NCBI RefSeq assembly: GCF_009800965.1
Contig: NZ_WUAF01000010.1
Location: 141,616 to 205,615, forward strand
Source of the DNA: Cognatazoarcus halotolerans
Lineage (GTDB): Bacteria > Pseudomonadota > Gammaproteobacteria > Burkholderiales > Rhodocyclaceae
Reading direction: 5' to 3'
DNA: 64,000 bases
Made by a program: the position numbers and the translations under genes. Each line of letters begins with the position of its first letter. Positions within the stretch are counted from its first letter, which is position 1. Shown here one piece after another: positions 1-8,510 of this stretch. The notes under the pieces are model-generated. The model made no database searches. It had not been told where the DNA came from and was given only the letters and a program-made list of their open reading frames with translations.

Positions 1-198
1 GCCGCCAGGCAAAAGACGCTCTTCACTATGGATAGATTTGCATAGCGACCCAAACTTGCAGGTCGAGCTTTTTCGAAGCGGCCATTCAAGCTGACATCGG
101 AGGGGCCGCGTTACTCCGGTAGCTGACTGACGACCTACGGAAGACCTTGGGCCGGAACGGTCATTGGTAGATAGCGTCAAGCAGCATGGCCGGTTTAC
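1..198. other. Unassigned left edge
   Basis: No coding region, RNA or repeat that I can recognise lies in this short stretch outside the IS21 inverted repeat. It may be the end of whatever the element inserted into, but no target duplication links it to the other side. Confidence 0.5.
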
Positions 199-218
199 CG
201 ACAATCATCTTGGCCGGT
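199..218 (+). repeat. IS21 left terminal inverted repeat
   Basis: The sequence CGACAATCATCTTGGCCGGT matches the reverse complement of 2688-2707 over 20 of 20 bases. Confidence 0.85.
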
Positions 219-239
219 CGACCGGGTGATTGTCGGTGG

Positions 240-1061
240 TTACTCAGCCATGATTGACGCTCCTTCCTGGTGATTGTCGCTGGATGATTGTCGGCGCCGG
301 CTGGACTGTTTTTCGCTGGCCGTGCGACGGCGATAGCTTTCGACGTTCATCTCGAAGATCGTCGAGTGATGGACGAGCCGGTCGATGGCGGCGACGGTCA
401 TGCCGGGATCCGGAAACACGTCATTCCAGCCCGAGAACGGCTGGTTGGCCGTGATCAGAAGGCTGCGGCGCTCGTAGCGTTCGGCGATCAGTTCGAACAG
501 CACGCTGGTTTCGGCCTGGTCCTTGCGCGCGTACGACAGGTCGTCGAGGATGATCAGGTCGAAGCGGTCGAGCTTGGCGAGGGCTGAGGGCAGTTGCAGG
601 CCCTGACGCGCCGCCTGAAGCTTCTGCACGATCTCGCTGGTGCGCGTGAACAGCACCCGGTAGCCGGCATCGATGAGCGCGTGTCCGAGCGCGCACCCTA
701 AATGGCTTTTCCCGACACCCGGCGGGCCGAACAGAAGCACGGTGGCGCCTTTCTCGAGCCACGAATCGCCGCTCGCCAGCGCCATGACATGGGCCTTGGA
801 GACCATCGGCACCGTGCCGAAGTCGAAGGTCGCCAGCGTCTTGGTCGGATCCAGATGCGACTCGGCGCGGTGCCGCTCGATGCGCCGCTTGGCGCGCTCG
901 GCCAGTTCGTGTTCGAGCAGTGCGCCGAGCAGTCGCGTGGCCTGCCAGCCTTCCTTGTCGGAGCGCTGGGCAAACTCGGGCCACAGGCGAGCAATGGTCG
1001 GCAAGCGCAGCTCATTGAGCATCAGGGCCAGACGGCCGGCTTCGTAAGCGGGCGTATTCAC
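240..1061 (-). CDS. istB: IS21-family helper ATPase IstB
   Basis: This 273-residue protein is the AAA+ ATPase that assists the IS21 transposase in target selection and strand transfer. A Walker A motif GPPGVGKS lies at residues 112-119 and the Walker B segment LIILDDLSY lies downstream, both in a DnaC-like ATPase core. The N-terminal 80 residues carry the helical region typical of IstB. The start is a GTG whose last bases overlap the stop of the transposase gene (GTGA), so translation is probably coupled. Length and motifs match the family, and the gene looks functional. Confidence 0.93.
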   Translation of the reverse strand: MNTPAYEAGRLALMLNELRLPTIARLWPEFAQRSDKEGWQATRLLGALLEHELAERAKRRIERHRAESHLDPTKTLATFDFGTVPMVSKAHVMALASGDSWLEKGATVLLFGPPGVGKSHLGCALGHALIDAGYRVLFTRTSEIVQKLQAARQGLQLPSALAKLDRFDLIILDDLSYARKDQAETSVLFELIAERYERRSLLITANQPFSGWNDVFPDPGMTVAAIDRLVHHSTIFEMNVESYRRRTASEKQSSRRRQSSSDNHQEGASIMAE

Positions 1062-2554
1062 GCGGCCACCTCCTTGCCCAGGAGCTCGTCATAGCTGCTG
1101 ACAGGGGGAATTTCGACATTGATCACCGGGCAATCGACCTGGCGCGGCGCCAATTCCTCGCGCAACGCCTTCAGATCCGGCAATCTGCCGTCCACCAGCG
1201 ATGCATTCAGGCGTGCGGCCAGCACGGCTTCGACGCCGTCGAGCGCAGCGAGCTCGAGCAAGCCCACCATGGTCTTGCAGGCCTCGCGCTGCGTCAGGCG
1301 CGCCTCGAGCTGCTCCCACGTCCGGCGATAGGCCTCACGCGGAAACAGCTCGTCGCGAAACGCGAGCCCCTTGAAGGCCTGCGGTTTGCGCTTGAGACCC
1401 TCGATGAAGTGCCGGTAATCGAGCGCGCGGCGGTTGTCGCCGGCACGCGAAGCCCGCGCCGTACTGTGCACCAGCGCACCCGACAGATAGCAGTCGAGCC
1501 GATCGCCATAGACCCGCACCTTCAGGCGGTGGCCAATTAGCCGCGACGGCGCACTGTAAAGAATGCCGCGCACGGTGAAGGTGCTGCAGCGTGTGACGCG
1601 CGCTTCTTCCTCAACGAAGTCGGTCGTGCGCCGCAGCGGCAGATCCATGAGCTGCTCGCGCTCGAGGCGAAACGCCGCCGCGTTGCGCCGGTTGCGGCGC
1701 ATGACGATCTCGCGCAGAAACTCGTCGTAGGCCGCGCGATCGGCGAAGTCCCGGTGGCCGCGCAACATCAACGCCTGGTCGAGGGCCTCCTTCAAATAGC
1801 GATGCGACGACTCCACGCTGCCGTTCTCGTGACCCTGACCGCGATTGTTGCGCGTGCCAGCCATGCCGTAATGCTCGAGCAGCGCGGCGTAGCGCACCGT
1901 GAAGTCCTCTTCGTCCTGCAGATTCCTGAACGCGGCCGACAAACTGTCGGTGCGGTGCTCGCGCGGGCAACCGCCGGCTTGCCAGAGGGCGTTCTGCAAG
2001 CCCGTGGACAGCGCCTCGAAACTCTCGCCGCCTTCGACGACGTTGGCGTATTCCCAGCGCGAGAAGGCCAGCACAAAGTGGTACAGCCGATGAGCGAACG
2101 GCACGCCGGCGAGGGTCACACGCAGTTCAGTCACGTCGGTAAAGTCCGACAGGCCCCGCGCGCCGGGCTCATGCTGTTGAGGGAAGAAGACTTCCTTGGG
2201 CGGGCCGGACATCGCTCGCCAGTACCTCACGCGCCGCTCGAGCGTGCGGCGTGTGCTGTCGGGATACTGCCCAGGATGATCGTCCTGCAGCTTGCGCAGG
2301 ATCGTAATCGCCTGCAGCTGCGGCGCGCTCATGAGCATCGGAGCGACTTCGGTGTCCCAGACGTCGGCGAACGGATCGGGGCGCGAGCGCCAGTAGCGGC
2401 GTGGCTTCTGGGACGGCAGTGTGGCGTCTCGATCTATGCGCCGGGCACTGCGCACGCTGATGCCGGCCTTGGCGGCGGCGATCTCCTGAGAGTGGTGTTT
2501 GCGTTTGGACATGTAGAGGCGAACCTGTTGGTCGGTGATGCGGGTTCCGGACAT
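1058..2554 (-). CDS. istA: IS21-family transposase IstA
   Basis: This 498-residue protein is the DDE-type transposase of the IS21 element. The N-terminus has a helix-turn-helix region (about residues 1-60) that would bind the terminal repeats. The integrase-like core follows, with candidate catalytic residues in the segments LSDFTDV, HRTDSLSAAF and NGSVESSHRYLK. The C-terminal beta-barrel region is present and the length is typical of IstA. It is directly followed by istB in an overlapping arrangement. Confidence 0.93.
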   Translation of the reverse strand: MSGTRITDQQVRLYMSKRKHHSQEIAAAKAGISVRSARRIDRDATLPSQKPRRYWRSRPDPFADVWDTEVAPMLMSAPQLQAITILRKLQDDHPGQYPDSTRRTLERRVRYWRAMSGPPKEVFFPQQHEPGARGLSDFTDVTELRVTLAGVPFAHRLYHFVLAFSRWEYANVVEGGESFEALSTGLQNALWQAGGCPREHRTDSLSAAFRNLQDEEDFTVRYAALLEHYGMAGTRNNRGQGHENGSVESSHRYLKEALDQALMLRGHRDFADRAAYDEFLREIVMRRNRRNAAAFRLEREQLMDLPLRRTTDFVEEEARVTRCSTFTVRGILYSAPSRLIGHRLKVRVYGDRLDCYLSGALVHSTARASRAGDNRRALDYRHFIEGLKRKPQAFKGLAFRDELFPREAYRRTWEQLEARLTQREACKTMVGLLELAALDGVEAVLAARLNASLVDGRLPDLKALREELAPRQVDCPVINVEIPPVSSYDELLGKEVAA

Positions 2555-2615
2555 GCGGCTGATCGCTTCTTCATGATCTGATCAGCCATCGTAGAACCCG
2601 GCCAACTCGGTGCCG

Positions 2616-2668
2616 CCGGTGGGGAGAACTCTCCGTCGGCTACGCCGCCTCCGACTTCTCCCCACCGG
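2616..2668. other. Hairpin near IS21 right end
   Basis: A perfect 13-bp inverted repeat (CCGGTGGGGAGAA at 2616-2628 and its complement at 2656-2668) encloses a smaller GTCGG/CCGAC pair. It sits just upstream of istA, between the gene and the right terminal repeat. It may form a hairpin in the leader that limits translation from outside transcripts, but no function can be read directly. Confidence 0.5.
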
Positions 2669-2687
2669 CCAAAACCCTCGTCGCTAT

Positions 2688-2707
2688 ACCGGCCAAGATG
2701 ATTGTCG
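2688..2707 (-). repeat. IS21 right terminal inverted repeat
   Basis: This is the mirror copy of the 20-bp repeat at 199-218, with no mismatch. Confidence 0.85.
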
Positions 2708-2881
2708 CCGCCCACATTGGAGACCGGCGCTGCCTACGATCGGAATGTGCAGGTCAGCGGTCATCGACCAGGAAATCGTCTCCAATGACTGCATGGCACT
2801 TGCGCCTATTGCGGACAAAGCGGCGCACCCAGCCTCCTGCACACGCCATTTGTGGTGACCACCAGCTTTACGCTGGGCGAT

Positions 2882-2956
2882 TGTGATAGATGTGCCATCA
2901 TACTTGACACACAACGAATCGTTCAATATGCTTCACATGCCATCACTACTATCACA
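2882..2956 (+). promoter_or_regulatory. Sigma-70-type promoter with flanking inverted repeats
   Basis: A near-consensus promoter is visible: TTGACA at 2904-2909, a 17-bp spacer and TATGCT at 2927-2932. It is flanked by an inverted pair, TGTGATAG at 2882-2889 and CTATCACA at 2949-2956. A second loose repeat, GCCATCA, lies on each side of the promoter. The first downstream gene encodes a protein with a likely DNA-binding helix-turn-helix, so these sites are candidate operators for autoregulation. The region 2708-2968 otherwise contains no gene. Confidence 0.65.
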
Positions 2957-2968
2957 TGTGAGCCTCGT

Positions 2969-3745
2969 ATGCCCTTCTCGAAATCCGAAATGCAGGAAGA
3001 ATTGTTCAAGTTCCTGAGCCAGTTTGGGAAAGATATCGCCAATCTGTACGGGGTCGACGACTATGCGTGGACCGAAAGGAAAGCTATTCAAGAGTCGCCG
3101 ATATGGAAGGCGGCGAGCGAGATGTACGACTACGGTGTAATGGGCATCTCATCGGAAAACCTTCACCCAGAAGGACATATTGATGGAGTCTATGCCCGTA
3201 TGGAGCGGTTTCTTCGTGCGATGGATACGCCGCAAATGAGGCTCTATCTGGAGGAAAGCAACAACACTCCGCCGCGTCTCGCCTTGCTCGCAGTGCAAAG
3301 CGCAGTGGCGCGCATGGTGCTCGATGGCGGTTGGCGCCACACCGATTATGGGGCCGGCGAAAACGGGGCGTTAAAGGGCGACATGAACCATCTGACGCTT
3401 GCCGAGGTTGCCCTGCTTGCGAATATGGATGAGCGTAGTGTGCGGAATGCAGCTAACCCGAAGCTGCCTGATCCACTGAAGACGGAGCAGGTCGGCAAGC
3501 GCTCACTGGTTAGTCCGGAAGAAGCCCGCCGTTGGCTAGCCGGCCGGAAGGGTTATATACCGACACGGGCATATGCCGGTCCCCGACGGCCGTCAATCGA
3601 TGTAACGTTGCCCGTCCTTCCAGAAGAATTTCTGGATCAGATCCAACGAGCAGCCGCGGAATCAGGAGTCTCGGCGACGAAAATCTTGGGAGAGCAATTT
3701 CTCGCTAATCTACACGCCGCTATTAAAGCGGGGCAGAACAAATGA
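2969..3745 (+). CDS. Uncharacterised protein with C-terminal HTH-like region
   Basis: I do not recognise this 258-residue protein as a named family. The start at 2969 was chosen because it follows the promoter and the bulk of the conserved-looking sequence begins there. Residues 142-191 (LTLAEVALLANMDERSVRNA, then a wing-like segment with VGKRSLVSPEEARRWL) resemble an excisionase/MerR-like winged helix, which would bind DNA. The last 45 residues look like a short helix-rich tail similar to ribbon-helix-helix proteins. The gene overlaps the next one by four bases (ATGA). Base composition is clearly less GC-rich than the rest of the island. A regulator or antitoxin role is inferred from position only. 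Confidence 0.6.
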   Translation: MPFSKSEMQEELFKFLSQFGKDIANLYGVDDYAWTERKAIQESPIWKAASEMYDYGVMGISSENLHPEGHIDGVYARMERFLRAMDTPQMRLYLEESNNTPPRLALLAVQSAVARMVLDGGWRHTDYGAGENGALKGDMNHLTLAEVALLANMDERSVRNAANPKLPDPLKTEQVGKRSLVSPEEARRWLAGRKGYIPTRAYAGPRRPSIDVTLPVLPEEFLDQIQRAAAESGVSATKILGEQFLANLHAAIKAGQNK

Positions 3746-4011
3746 GAACGTCGACTCACGCAACCGTTCGCTGCCAACAACGCGGTATCCCCGCCCTTGT
3801 GCTTGATCTGCTGCTCCAGTTTGGTCACCGTGAGCATGATCATGCTGGCGCCGAGATTGTCTATTTCAATCATCGCTCAAAAAAGCGTATCGAAAGCTAT
3901 GCTGGCGGGCTCATCAGCAAGCTAAACGAGTATTTGGATAGTTATGCCGTGGTGGCCGCCGGGGAGATCGTCACGGTGGGCCACCGTTACAAACGAATCA
4001 ATCGCAACTAA
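3742..4011 (+). CDS. Small DUF4258-like protein, possible toxin partner
   Basis: The 89-residue product contains an early HATVRCQQRGI-like segment and a C-terminal GEIVTVGHRYKRI segment, a pattern reminiscent of DUF4258-type small proteins that often pair with a DNA-binding partner. Translation is coupled to the upstream gene by an ATGA overlap. A toxin-antitoxin arrangement would fit (larger DNA-binding partner first, small basic protein second, autoregulated promoter), but the family assignment is from memory of the pattern and toxicity is not shown by sequence. Confidence 0.55.
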   Translation: MRTSTHATVRCQQRGIPALVLDLLLQFGHREHDHAGAEIVYFNHRSKKRIESYAGGLISKLNEYLDSYAVVAAGEIVTVGHRYKRINRN

Positions 4012-4028
4012 AACAACGGAGAAAACCT

Positions 4029-4562
4029 ATGCCAACAATAACAAGAGACGAAATGGTCGCCATGCTGTTCGATATGGGCTTTAAGACCCAGACGACCGCA
4101 TCGCAAAAATGGAAACAGGCATTATTCTTCATTAACGGCGAAAAGACGCTGTTCGTTCTCGTCAGAACTCGCGGCGTCGATGTGTTGGAAACCCCCTTGA
4201 AACGGGAAGAGATGACAAACCCCGATGGCCTCTTGAGCGTGACCATGCGTCGGACCGGTGATCGATTTGCCGAGTTTTTCTACACGGACAGCCATTTGCC
4301 GGTCAACGAAAGGGTGCTCGAGATTGCATCACACTTTGTCAACAACCTAAATATCGATCAAAGCCACTTCCAGAAAATAGGTATCGGCAGACGTGAATGG
4401 GGCGAAAAGTACGGCGAGAAAAGTAAGCGCTCGAACAGAGAGAATAGCGGAAGCCTCTGCTCGCTGTATGCAGACTTAGCGATTGAAGAAGGCGAAGACG
4501 TCTATTTAAGTGACGGTGTTTGGCTGTCGTCAGACGGCTCCCTGCACGACCGGGGTCGCTAA
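4029..4562 (+). CDS. Hypothetical protein of the low-GC cargo operon
   Basis: The 177-residue product matches no family I know. A good ribosome-binding site (GGAG) precedes the ATG by eight bases and the gap to the preceding gene is only 17 bases, so it is the third gene of the operon. The N-terminal 110 residues have an alternating hydrophobic pattern suggesting a compact alpha/beta domain. The C-terminal part is rich in charged residues and ends in a short acidic/serine tail. No membrane segment or signal peptide is visible. Codon use matches the two upstream genes. Confidence 0.6.
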   Translation: MPTITRDEMVAMLFDMGFKTQTTASQKWKQALFFINGEKTLFVLVRTRGVDVLETPLKREEMTNPDGLLSVTMRRTGDRFAEFFYTDSHLPVNERVLEIASHFVNNLNIDQSHFQKIGIGRREWGEKYGEKSKRSNRENSGSLCSLYADLAIEEGEDVYLSDGVWLSSDGSLHDRGR

Positions 4563-4679
4563 CCTCCCGAGGTTCATTGCTTCCTGAGGTAACGGCTTTG
4601 CCGCCGCTAGCCCGGAAGGTGATGAGAGACGGGTAGGACATCAGGCAGGTTTTAGATTGAGGCAGGCATCGTGCTTCCC

Positions 4680-4689
4680 GGCTAAGGAA
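4680..4689 (+). repeat. Target-site duplication, left copy
   Basis: GGCTAAGGAA occurs immediately outside the left inverted repeat of the IS4-family element and again at 6166-6175. A 10-bp duplication lies within the 9-12 bp usual for this family. Confidence 0.9.
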
Positions 4690-4709
4690 CAATCCACCCA
4701 AGTTAACCC

Positions 4710-5960
4710 TCAGCACGGCTTGAAGCTCATGTGCTTGTGCGGCTTGGGTCGCGAAGGCCGTGGCTTTGACAGTCCGGGCCGATGCAGGAAAGTCTTTCTG
4801 GCGATCAAGCTCAGGAGTTCGCAAAGCGCCTTGCCGCAGAGTCTTCCCAGCAACAGCAGCGGCGTTACCGGCTTGAGCGCGGAACGTGCGTAGGCGCGGT
4901 TGATGCGACGCTGGGGCGCAATGAGGTGCTGTTGGCGCGCCGCTGCGGCGAGCACTGCGGCGATGTTGTCGCAGAGCACCTTGGCGGCGATGTCCTGCTG
5001 CACGGCGAGGTGGCTGAGGCCCGACACGTGCTCCAGGTTCAAGCGGTGCTTGAGTCGCTTGAACGTCTCCTCGACGGACCAGCGCGTGTGGTAGATCTCA
5101 CCGAAATCCGCCGCCGGGAAGCGGTTGGCATCGAGCAGGCTGGTCATGAACACGCGAATGGCGCCGTTGGGGGCGCGTTGGCGCACCAGACGCACAGTCA
5201 GGGGCTCGGCGGGGCAGCCGAAATCGCGCACATCGGCGGCCTGCGGCGGCGGCAAGGTTACGAGCTGTTCGTCCAGGCCCGACTTGCGGAAAGCCTGCAC
5301 GGCGGCGAAGCCGCCGTCGGAGGTGTCGACGCGAATGCAGAAGTCGATGCTGCGCTGAGCGAGCACCCCGACCAGCCAGCGCGCCGGATAGCCGCGGTCG
5401 AGCAGCAGCAGATCGCCGGGGGCGAAGCTGTCGAGCTGCTCGAACAGCGCCTGACGCTCGCCGGTGCAGGCACTGTGCAGCGTTGCGGCCAGCATCAACT
5501 GCGCATCGGGCAGGTAGCAGCCCAGCACCAAGGCCTCGCGGCTTGCCGCGCGCGGCACATGGCTGGCGCGCAGGCCGAAGCGCAGGAAGCTGCCATCGAC
5601 CGCGATGCGCCGCAGGCCACACCAGCGAGGGATGCCTCCGGCCTCATCGACCATCCGCAGGAACTGTGCGTTGAGCGCCGGCAACGCGGTGTGGCTGAGC
5701 TTGGCCCTGGCTTGCGCGAAGGCTTGTTCGGAGACATGCCTGACCAGGCACGCTTGTTCCTGGAGATGGGCGAAGAACGTATCGAGTTCGGTCTGGACGC
5801 TCTTGGCGATGCCGGAGACCAGGGCTGCGACCAAAGCGGGCAGCGGCAGCTTGCGTTGGCGCGAGAAGGCGTTGGGGTGTGCGCGGTGGCGGGCGACTTC
5901 CAGGAACGACTCGGAGTGCAGGTAGTGGGTAAAGGAGGCGAAGAGGTTGGAGAGGTCCAT
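4710..5960 (-). CDS. IS4-family transposase
   Basis: This 416-residue DDE transposase cuts and pastes the surrounding element. Catalytic residues are visible as D122 (VDGSF), D188 (LLLDRGY) and E297 in the YREK signature, with Y290, R293, E297 and K304 spaced exactly Y-2-R-3-E-6-K. An N-terminal helical domain (residues 1-110) would bind the terminal repeats. The stop codon lies almost on the left inverted repeat, so the gene fills the element. No frameshift is seen. Confidence 0.95.
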   Translation of the reverse strand: MDLSNLFASFTHYLHSESFLEVARHRAHPNAFSRQRKLPLPALVAALVSGIAKSVQTELDTFFAHLQEQACLVRHVSEQAFAQARAKLSHTALPALNAQFLRMVDEAGGIPRWCGLRRIAVDGSFLRFGLRASHVPRAASREALVLGCYLPDAQLMLAATLHSACTGERQALFEQLDSFAPGDLLLLDRGYPARWLVGVLAQRSIDFCIRVDTSDGGFAAVQAFRKSGLDEQLVTLPPPQAADVRDFGCPAEPLTVRLVRQRAPNGAIRVFMTSLLDANRFPAADFGEIYHTRWSVEETFKRLKHRLNLEHVSGLSHLAVQQDIAAKVLCDNIAAVLAAAARQQHLIAPQRRINRAYARSALKPVTPLLLLGRLCGKALCELLSLIARKTFLHRPGLSKPRPSRPKPHKHMSFKPC

Positions 5961-5969
5961 CGGCGGCTC

Positions 5970-6043
5970 GAGGTTCGAAAACGAACCTCACTGGCCGGCG
6001 CGCTGCTTGCGCTAAAAAGCACAGCGCAAGCAGCGCGCCGGCC
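5970..6043. promoter_or_regulatory. Tandem hairpins upstream of the IS4 transposase
   Basis: Two strong palindromes lie between the transposase start and the right end. One has an 8-bp stem (GAGGTTCG/CGAACCTC) with an AAAA loop at 5970-5989. The other has a perfect 21-bp stem with arms at 5993-6013 and 6023-6043 and a 9-base loop. In IS10 and IS50, comparable structures hide the transposase start from transcripts that enter from outside. That role is inferred here. Confidence 0.7.
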
Positions 6044-6165
6044 GCGCGAACCGCTATGGATGTCAAGCGATTTCTGCAAAGATCTTGCGCCAACCGACGA
6101 ACGGCAACAGGCGATCACTGCATATGGCGTGCTCGATGCGGTGATTGCTTAACTTGGGTGGATTG

Positions 6166-6175
6166 GGCTAAGGAA
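6166..6175 (+). repeat. Target-site duplication, right copy
   Basis: Second copy of GGCTAAGGAA, directly abutting the right terminal repeat of the IS4-family element. Confidence 0.9.
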
Positions 6176-6254
6176 TGGTTCTTCGGCCAAACTAGACGAG
6201 CGACCGCTCATGTCCCAACAACTGAGAATGCGTGGTCGTCGCAGATAACGATAG

Positions 6255-8342
6255 ATGGGCCTTGGGGCTCTACCACCGGGCAGCGATGCAGAGGCAGCGC
6301 TTAGCGTTGTTCTGGGCGGGGCGGTGGTCATAGATCCGCGGAAGAAGCTTTCCTCCGATTTTCGACGTTTTAGAAGACTATTTATGAAGCATACCGGTGA
6401 TCTTGAAATTTCAACCGAGAACTGCGTCCAGTTTTTCCTGCTTGAAGAGGTAACTGGCAACCTGACGATTGCTGTAGGAGACCAAGCTAAAAACCAGACT
6501 TGGCCGTCCTCGATCGAATTGCCGGCCCTAACTTGCGTCGGTGGTTCATTGCTTATTCGCCATTCTTTCGAAGCGCCGAAACTGGTGAGTGTGGGAGACG
6601 GACTTTTCGTCGATGGAGCAGCTACGCTGATGGCGTGTCGCCTAGTAATGGTGGGCGGTGATGTCGAACTGGGCGGAATATCGAATTTGCCCCGTCTTGC
6701 CAGCGTCGTGGGGGATCTGTCGATATATGATGTATCGTCACCGGATTCTGATGAAGCGGGCGAAGAATCGGTGGATGAGAATCCGTACGCTGATATGCGG
6801 CATTTTTTGCCTGCCCTGTCCAGTGTGAATGGCAGGCTTGCAATTTATGCGGACATCGAATTGCCCTGCCTGACGCTTGTTGGCCGTTTCTTTCATATTG
6901 GTCGGCACAGCAGGCAGGGGAATCGATGGTTCAATTCTCGTCGCGCGGGCTCTAAGGCCAGTTTGCCTCTCCTTGCCAGTGTTAAAGATTCTTTCACTGT
7001 TGTTGATGAGGCAGAATTAAGTGTTCCTTTGTTGATCTTTGTAGGCGGCAATGTGGATATCAGGGCTGACGGTGACCTGCCGGCGTTAAGAAGAGTGAAT
7101 GGCGGCCTTGCCATTCGCGACAAGGCTCGTGTCAAGATATCTCTTCTTGAAGACGTCAAAGGTACTGTCGAAATTAATGGCAATGTTGATTTGCCGATGC
7201 TGACCAATGTAGGTGGCGACCTAACGATCAAAGTCGACAATGTTGAACTTCCACAACTCGGCAAGGTGGATGGAAGTCTGGACGTTGCTTACCGTGCCGA
7301 ACTTCCATATTTGATTAGCGTTGGCAAGAATCTTACAACATCCTATGTCATCGATTTTGCCGCTCTGCAATATGTGGGTGGGCGCATTCACATATGGAGA
7401 TCGGCGGAATTGCTGGCACCGCACCTTTCTTGCGTCTCTGGAAGTCCATATCCTGCCGATCTTTTCACGCGTCATCCTGGGAATCTAGAAATCGATGCTT
7501 CAAACGCGGAACAGTGGAAATCTCTGGCTGAAGTTGCTGGAGATCTAGCTATCAGAGCGGGTGTAGTGCTTCCGTTGCTGACGAAGGTTGCTGGAGATCT
7601 TGTGGTCGGAGCGGATGCTAATCTGCCGCTGCTAAGGACAATTGGTGGAACTCTTCTCGTTGAAATTAATGTCCGCGCTCACCTCCCTGAATTGTTAAGG
7701 GTTGAGGGCAAATGCCTACTTGGATTTACTAGGGAATGGATTCTTCCTACAGGCGTAGCCTCCTATCTTCCTAAACTTATTAGTGTAGGGGGTGATCTTC
7801 ACCCACAGAGGGACTGTCCTATGCCCTCACTTTCCCGTGTTGGCGGAGGCATAGAAGTCTGGGATGGTGATTTTCCGGCGCTCCACGCGGTGGGTGGAAC
7901 ACTCAAAATTCATGGTGACGTAAACTTGCCGATGCTGACAAGAGCACAGGGAAGCGTTTATATATACGGTAATGTCGAAGTACCAAGGCTAATTTCTATC
8001 GACGGTAGCCTCTTCATTCAGGAGCGAACGAAAGCTCCTGTGTTGATGTACGTGGGCGAAAAGCTTCATGTCTCCGCCAGCAGCTGGCTCCCAACGCTCA
8101 TGGAGGTAGGGAATGAAGTAGAAATATCGGCTTTCGCTCAACTTCCAATGCTGGCCCGCATCAAGGGGTATCTCGAAATCAACGAAACTGCAAAGCTACC
8201 TGCACTTGCTGAGGTTTGTGGACGTGTTCGGATCAAACCCAATAAGACGGCGGCGCTTCCGTTTCTAGCTTTCGTAAATGGAAGGTCCTGTGAGTCTGGT
8301 CGGTATCAAAATGCCAATGCCAAAGATTTTCCTTTGTGGTGA
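6255..8342 (+). CDS. Large beta-solenoid repeat protein, function unknown
   Basis: The 695-residue product is made almost entirely of degenerate repeats of about 20-22 residues. The recurring pattern is LPxLxxVGGxLxI, visible for example as LPMLTNVGGDLTI, LPQLGKVDGSLDV and LPMLTRAQGSVYI, from about residue 45 to the end. Such repeats fold as leucine-rich-repeat or receptor-L-domain-like solenoids and normally serve protein or ligand binding. No signal peptide or membrane helix is visible, so it is probably cytosolic or exported by an unrecognised route. A stop codon directly upstream of 6255 limits the start; a later start within the first 40 residues is possible. GC content is lower than in the neighbours. 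No named family is assigned. Confidence 0.75.
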   Translation: MGLGALPPGSDAEAALSVVLGGAVVIDPRKKLSSDFRRFRRLFMKHTGDLEISTENCVQFFLLEEVTGNLTIAVGDQAKNQTWPSSIELPALTCVGGSLLIRHSFEAPKLVSVGDGLFVDGAATLMACRLVMVGGDVELGGISNLPRLASVVGDLSIYDVSSPDSDEAGEESVDENPYADMRHFLPALSSVNGRLAIYADIELPCLTLVGRFFHIGRHSRQGNRWFNSRRAGSKASLPLLASVKDSFTVVDEAELSVPLLIFVGGNVDIRADGDLPALRRVNGGLAIRDKARVKISLLEDVKGTVEINGNVDLPMLTNVGGDLTIKVDNVELPQLGKVDGSLDVAYRAELPYLISVGKNLTTSYVIDFAALQYVGGRIHIWRSAELLAPHLSCVSGSPYPADLFTRHPGNLEIDASNAEQWKSLAEVAGDLAIRAGVVLPLLTKVAGDLVVGADANLPLLRTIGGTLLVEINVRAHLPELLRVEGKCLLGFTREWILPTGVASYLPKLISVGGDLHPQRDCPMPSLSRVGGGIEVWDGDFPALHAVGGTLKIHGDVNLPMLTRAQGSVYIYGNVEVPRLISIDGSLFIQERTKAPVLMYVGEKLHVSASSWLPTLMEVGNEVEISAFAQLPMLARIKGYLEINETAKLPALAEVCGRVRIKPNKTAALPFLAFVNGRSCESGRYQNANAKDFPLW

Positions 8343-8510
8343 TGATGTTTGACGACAACGGAGCGAGTGGTCGTCGTTGGATTACGCTGTGTTGAATTTT
8401 CTGAGGTCATGCGTGATAGTTCGCACCATAAGAATTCCAGATCCTTCTGTGCGTCTATTACTCACACGGTTCAAATCCAACGCACCGAGTTGGGCGACAC
8501 TCACGGTTTC

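Larger units (their letters stand above)
199..2707 (-). mobile_element. IS21-family insertion sequence
   Basis: The element has the two-gene layout of the IS21 family, a DDE transposase followed by an AAA+ helper ATPase with overlapping stop and start codons, read on the minus strand. Perfect 20-bp inverted repeats lie at 199-218 and 2688-2707. Extra copies of the motif TGATTGTCG occur near the left end (about 227, 271 and 285), as expected for the multiple transposase-binding repeats at IS21 ends. I could not find a direct target duplication outside the repeats, so the exact tips may lie a few bases further out or a rearrangement may have replaced one flank. Both genes appear intact. Confidence 0.85.
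4690..6165 (-). mobile_element. Complete IS4-family insertion sequence
   Basis: The element is 1476 bp long. It has perfect 17-bp terminal inverted repeats (CAATCCACCCAAGTTAA at 4690-4706 and its complement at 6149-6165), one transposase gene, and a 10-bp direct target duplication outside. It inserted between the 177-residue hypothetical gene and the solenoid-protein gene. Joining the two flanks at GGCTAAGGAA restores the pre-insertion sequence. All parts needed for transposition look intact. Confidence 0.95.

Noticed and set aside
4782..6152. A 456-codon plus-strand frame inside the IS4 element
   Set aside because: It is antisense to the transposase, which has the complete DDE/YREK set.
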